A stretch of DNA of 64,000 nt from CAZQRW01 sp964596115 (GTDB taxonomy: Bacteria; Hydrothermota; UBA3072; B12-G15), in the NCBI GenBank assembly GCA_964596115.1, contig CAZQRW010000004.1, positions 1 to 64,000 on the forward strand, given 5' to 3'. The position numbers and the translations under genes are program-made. Below, one piece after another: positions 60,899 through 64,000 of the stretch; the first letter of the stretch is position 1, and each line of letters opens with the position of its first letter. The notes under the pieces are model-generated. The model saw only the letters and a program-made list of their open reading frames with translations. It was not told the DNA's origin and did not search any database.

Positions 60899-62172
60899 TA
60901 TTCCTCCTTTTTGTAATCTGGAGATTGGAATGTATAAGTAAATTCAGTATGGGGTGCATACCTTCCTTCGACAAGTGCAACCACATCCTCCACAAAAACG
61001 ATCTCCTCATCTGTGGGAATAACAAAGACCTTCACAGGTGAATCATCGGTAGATATTACTGTTTCCTTTTCCCTTGTCTGTGCGCTTTTATTTCTATCCT
61101 TATCCAATTTAACTCCAAGATGTTCAAGATTTCTTAGGGCTTCTTCCCTTAATGCTGGCCACATTTCCCCAACACCTGCAGTAAATACAATAGCATCCAC
61201 CTTACCAAGAACAGCCATATAAGCACCAACATATTTTCTTATTCGGTATGCCTCGATCTTATAAGCAAGGATAGCCCTCTTATCGCCTTTATCCATAGCC
61301 CTTTCAACATCCCTTCTATCCGTATATTTCTCTGTTATCCCAAGTATCCCAGCCTTCTTGTTTAATATGTTTATTACTTCTGATGCGCTCCTTCTTTCCT
61401 TATCCGATATGAAACCAACTATCGCGGGGTCTATATCGCCTGACCTTGTTCCCATTACAACCCCTTCAAGGGGAGTAAATCCCATAGAAGTATCGACAGA
61501 GACCCCTTTTCTTATTGCTGTAATGCTTGCTCCATTTCCTATATGACAGGTAATAAGATTTATTTCTCTTGGGTCTTTTTTTAAAAGTATAGCAGCCCTT
61601 TTTGAAACATACAAATGGGAAGTGCCGTGGAAACCATACCTTCTAACACCATACTTTTCATACCAGGAATATGGTACTGCATATATGTATGCATAATCTG
61701 GCATTGTTTGATGAAAGGCTGTATCCATCACTGCAATGTGGGGAATATCCTGTAATAACTCCATTGCCGCCTCAATACCAAGCACATTTGGAGGATTGTG
61801 AAGTGGGGCAAGGTCAAAGAGTTCTCTAAATATTTTTATTACATCCTCATTTATAATTACAGATTTTGTAAACTTTTCTCCGCCATGAACAACCCTATGA
61901 CCCACTGCGCTTATCTCTTTAAGATCTCGTATTACACCAAATTTCTTACTCGTAAGGACTTGAACAATGAGTTCTATCGCCTCTCTATGGGTGGGGCACT
62001 CTTTTTCTATCTTTATCTTCTTCTTACCATGCACCTCATGTGTAATAAATGAGCCACCTATTGTGACCCTCTCAACGATACCCCTTGCAAGTGCACATTT
62101 TTTATCCCAGTTGTAAACCATATACTTTACTGAAGAGCTGCCACAATTCAATGTAAGTATTATCTTATCCAT
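60898..62172 (-). CDS. ackA: Acetate kinase
   Basis: 424 residues from ATG 62172, chosen for the GAGGGGG before it and for MDKIILTLNCGSSSVKYMVY, which is the family N-terminus. ASKHA motifs include GHRVVHGGEKF, HNPPNVLGIEAAMEL, YGFHGTSHLYVSKRAA and ITCHIGNGASITAIRKGVS, and the adenosine loop TAGVGEMWPALREE. It makes ATP from acetyl phosphate and so completes acetate fermentation. No phosphotransacetylase gene is in view. It overlaps ndk by 8 bp. A longer frame to 62211 has no support. Confidence 0.95.
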   Translation of the reverse strand: MDKIILTLNCGSSSVKYMVYNWDKKCALARGIVERVTIGGSFITHEVHGKKKIKIEKECPTHREAIELIVQVLTSKKFGVIRDLKEISAVGHRVVHGGEKFTKSVIINEDVIKIFRELFDLAPLHNPPNVLGIEAAMELLQDIPHIAVMDTAFHQTMPDYAYIYAVPYSWYEKYGVRRYGFHGTSHLYVSKRAAILLKKDPREINLITCHIGNGASITAIRKGVSVDTSMGFTPLEGVVMGTRSGDIDPAIVGFISDKERRSASEVINILNKKAGILGITEKYTDRRDVERAMDKGDKRAILAYKIEAYRIRKYVGAYMAVLGKVDAIVFTAGVGEMWPALREEALRNLEHLGVKLDKDRNKSAQTREKETVISTDDSPVKVFVIPTDEEIVFVEDVVALVEGRYAPHTEFTYTFQSPDYKKEE

Positions 62173-62575
62173 TTTCCCCCTCAAAGAAGAAAGGAATTTC
62201 TTTTTTTGCATTCTCTAATGAGTCTGATGCATGAACAGCATTCTTCTGAATATCGGTCCCATATAGTTTTCTTATCGTACCTTCCCCTGCCTTTGCTGGA
62301 TCTGTTGCTCCAATAATTTTTCTAAGTACTTCTACCGCATTCTCACCTGATAATTTAATTGCCAATATTTTCCCTGAAGTCATAAAATCAATTAGAGCTT
62401 CATAAAAGGGTTTCCCTTTATGTACTGCATAGAATTTCTCTGCCTTTTCACGGGAAAAATGATCCATCTTCATATCCTCTATTCTAAGAGGAGATGCTTC
62501 TATTAATGATATTACTTTCCCAATAACCCTCTTTTTTACTGCATCAGGTTTTATTATTAGCAGTGTGCTTTCCAT
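62165..62575 (-). CDS. ndk: Nucleoside diphosphate kinase
   Basis: 136 residues, the standard size. The active-site motif NAVHASDSLENAKKEI holds the phosphorylated His. The N-terminal LLIIKPDAVKKRVIGKVISLIE and KPFYEALIDFMTSGKILAIKLSGENAV are typical. It balances nucleoside triphosphate pools. It starts the ndk-ackA-nfnA-nfnB operon, tied by 8-bp and shorter overlaps, with a nearly leaderless promoter. No alternative identity. Confidence 0.97.
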   Translation of the reverse strand: MESTLLIIKPDAVKKRVIGKVISLIEASPLRIEDMKMDHFSREKAEKFYAVHKGKPFYEALIDFMTSGKILAIKLSGENAVEVLRKIIGATDPAKAGEGTIRKLYGTDIQKNAVHASDSLENAKKEIPFFFEGENG

Positions 62576-62583
62576 TCTAATGG

Positions 62584-62612
62584 AGAATAATAGGAATTAA
62601 TGTGTTTGTCAA
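62584..62612 (-). promoter_or_regulatory. Near-leaderless promoter of ndk-ackA-nfnAB
   Basis: Minus strand: TTGACA (62607-62612), 17-bp spacer, TATTCT (62584-62589), 8 nt before ATG 62575 and without any GGAGG. Confidence 0.55.
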
Positions 62613-62635
62613 TAGGATTGTGAAATTTTTAACAA

Positions 62636-64000
62636 TCAAATTCTGTCAGGATTTAATTTCTTCTCCCATTTTCCTCTTTTGAACCAGAATAATCCCCAGA
62701 TAGAAATCACTATATTTGATAGAAACATCGAAATCCATATTCCAATGGGGCCCATATGAAATACAAGTGCCAGAAGATATGAAAATGGTACTCTAATTCC
62801 CCACAATCTTACAATGTTCAGCACCATTGGAGGCTTTGTATCTCCTGCCCCCTGGAACGCTCCATTGAGAACCATAAGTATCCCAAAGAATACAACGGAA
62901 GGGGATATTATCCTGAAGAGTATTACACCCCACTTTGTAACTTCAGGGTCATTTGGTATGAAAAAATGTACGAAGGAACTGCCAAAAAAGAATGTAAAGG
63001 TCATACCGATAAGAAGAAACACACCAACGATTATAATCCCTGCTTTAACAGACTTCCATGCCCTTTTTATCTCCCTTGCACCGAGGTTCTGACCAACCAT
63101 AGTGGTTACCGCCCTCCCAATACCCATTGCTGGCATATTGAATAATCCAACGATCCTGTTTCCTATCCCAAAGGCAGCGACCACAGCAGAGCCAAAATAA
63201 TTAACCACACCCTGAAGCACAGTAAAGCCAAGGGCTGAAACAGACTGACCGATGGAAGAGGGAAAACCTATCTCAAAGATCAATCTCAATGCCTTTCTAT
63301 CGGGTTTCAGATTTCTCCACTTCAATTGCAATCCTTTCTTTCCTTGGACGAGAATAGCAATGCCAATAAACGAACCTACGGAACGGGAAATTACGGTCCC
63401 GATGGCTGCACCAACCACCCCCATTTTGGGGAAGGGCCCAATTCCAAATATAAGAAGGGGGTCAAGAAGAATATTAAAGGATACAGCTATTCCCTGTATC
63501 CATAAGGGAGTAATTGTATCACCAATGCCCTGGAGGCTTGCCTGAAGAATAAATGTGCCGAACATAAATGGGATGCCCATAAGAATAATTCTCATATATT
63601 TACTCGTGTATATGAATGCATCAGGAGGTGTCTTTAATATTCTCAGGACAGGGTTTGTAAAAATTACTCCAATTACTGAAATAAGAATGGAGAGCACTAC
63701 AAGGGTCACAGTCGTCTGCCCGAGATAAAAATCAACCTTCTCCCTGTCATTTTTCCCCTTTGATTGTGCAATCAATGTCGTCCCCGCCATTGAAAAACCA
63801 AAACCAAATGCAATAAGGACAAATATTACATTAAAGGTGATGGCAGGCGCTGCAAAGACTGATTTCCCCAGCTTCCCCAGGAAAAAAGCATCTATTATAT
63901 TGTACAGGGTCTGGAAACTATTCGCAAGCATTATGGGGATTGCAAGACGGAGGAGTATACCTGTAATATTTTTACCCTTCGTTATGTCAGTTAAATTACG
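62636..64000 (-). CDS. MATE-family efflux transporter (5' end outside window)
   Basis: The open frame continues without a stop to the window edge at 64000, adding 23 codons (ending in KNITGILLRLAIPI) before the internal Met at 63931. At least 454 residues are seen, with about 12 helices. MATE features: NIIDAFFLGKLG, AGTTLIAQSKG and GRAVTTMVGQNLGAREIKRAW. It probably exports cationic compounds or drugs using a Na+ or H+ gradient. It lies behind no operon partner visible here. True start and promoter are beyond the window. Confidence 0.92.
   Translation of the reverse strand, partial: RNLTDITKGKNITGILLRLAIPIMLANSFQTLYNIIDAFFLGKLGKSVFAAPAITFNVIFVLIAFGFGFSMAGTTLIAQSKGKNDREKVDFYLGQTTVTLVVLSILISVIGVIFTNPVLRILKTPPDAFIYTSKYMRIILMGIPFMFGTFILQASLQGIGDTITPLWIQGIAVSFNILLDPLLIFGIGPFPKMGVVGAAIGTVISRSVGSFIGIAILVQGKKGLQLKWRNLKPDRKALRLIFEIGFPSSIGQSVSALGFTVLQGVVNYFGSAVVAAFGIGNRIVGLFNMPAMGIGRAVTTMVGQNLGAREIKRAWKSVKAGIIIVGVFLLIGMTFTFFFGSSFVHFFIPNDPEVTKWGVILFRIISPSVVFFGILMVLNGAFQGAGDTKPPMVLNIVRLWGIRVPFSYLLALVFHMGPIGIWISMFLSNIVISIWGLFWFKRGKWEKKLNPDRI

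Noticed and set aside
1..64000. tRNA, rRNA, CRISPR arrays, insertion sequences or prophage
   Set aside because: By eye I found no cloverleaf with T-loop consensus, no regular short repeats, no transposase or integrase motifs; a covariance-model search would settle small RNAs.

Overview
The window is AT-rich (by eye under 40% G+C), gene-dense bacterial DNA from a diderm, apparently strictly anaerobic and probably fermentative organism. Evidence for an outer membrane: several beta-barrel proteins, a PorV/FadL-like protein, a LolA-like carrier, an SLBB polysaccharide exporter and FlgT/CsgG/LPP20-type envelope proteins. Evidence for anaerobic metabolism: a four-subunit 2-oxoacid:ferredoxin oxidoreductase, an NfnAB-type transhydrogenase, and acetate and butyrate kinases. 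The long SecA with an insertion in its preprotein-binding region, plus the ftsK-lolA pair, resemble FCB-superphylum bacteria or candidate phyla such as WOR-3. That placement is an inference. A 100-N scaffold gap and the AT-rich, mostly core gene content suggest a metagenome-assembled genome.

Layout. 1-6776 (minus): mnmA behind a large secreted G-[ND]-D-x-Y/HEAT repeat protein, a barrel protein cut by the N gap, and a small xre/membrane/barrel operon. 7038-10021 (plus): a tsaC-type gene, a saccharopine-dehydrogenase-family gene and a broken cation:proton antiporter with a structured leader. 10058-16272 (minus): a six-gene envelope operon (LPP20, TPR-SLH lipoprotein, FlgT-N, FecR, TPR-CsgG/FlgT-C, PorV/FadL) with no flagellar genes in view. 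17762-22967 (plus): ftsK, lolA-like, SLBB exporter. 22944-28277 (minus): serS followed by a sugar transferase and an acetyltransferase/aminotransferase/dehydrogenase set for an acetamido sugar. 28443-31306 (plus): glcD-like, upp and a short Mut7-C protein. 31351-37243 (minus): buk-ptb-fabH-porG-porD-porA-porB. 37444-48226 (minus): barrel protein-purA-secA-membrane protein, and DUF502-CorC-dnaE. 48354-55579 (plus): sbcD-like, membrane-associated sbcC/YhaN-like ATPase, UPF0104 protein, HD-GYP protein, YihY. 55591-64000 (minus): DNPH1-like hydrolase with a transglutaminase protein; ndk-ackA-nfnA-nfnB then a UPF0282 protein; and a MATE transporter running off the window.

Functional links. The buk-ptb-fabH-por operon can turn a 2-oxoacid into acyl-CoA plus reduced ferredoxin, then either into ATP via acyl phosphate or into fatty-acid primers through FabH. 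NfnAB and AckA elsewhere complete a fermentative electron and ATP economy. The SLBB exporter, sugar transferase and acetamido-sugar enzymes form a surface-polysaccharide module. The FlgT/LPP20/SLH operon probably builds an envelope-spanning structure.

Transcription signals are unusually legible. About twenty candidate promoters fit TTGACA-TATAAT, mostly with a 16-bp spacer. For several lead genes the start codon lies exactly 6 nt after the -10 hexamer with no ribosome binding site, which implies leaderless mRNAs. Internal operon genes instead have GGAGG-type sites and overlapping stops and starts. I saw no tRNA, rRNA, CRISPR array, insertion sequence or prophage. No gene-free stretch exceeds 300 bases.
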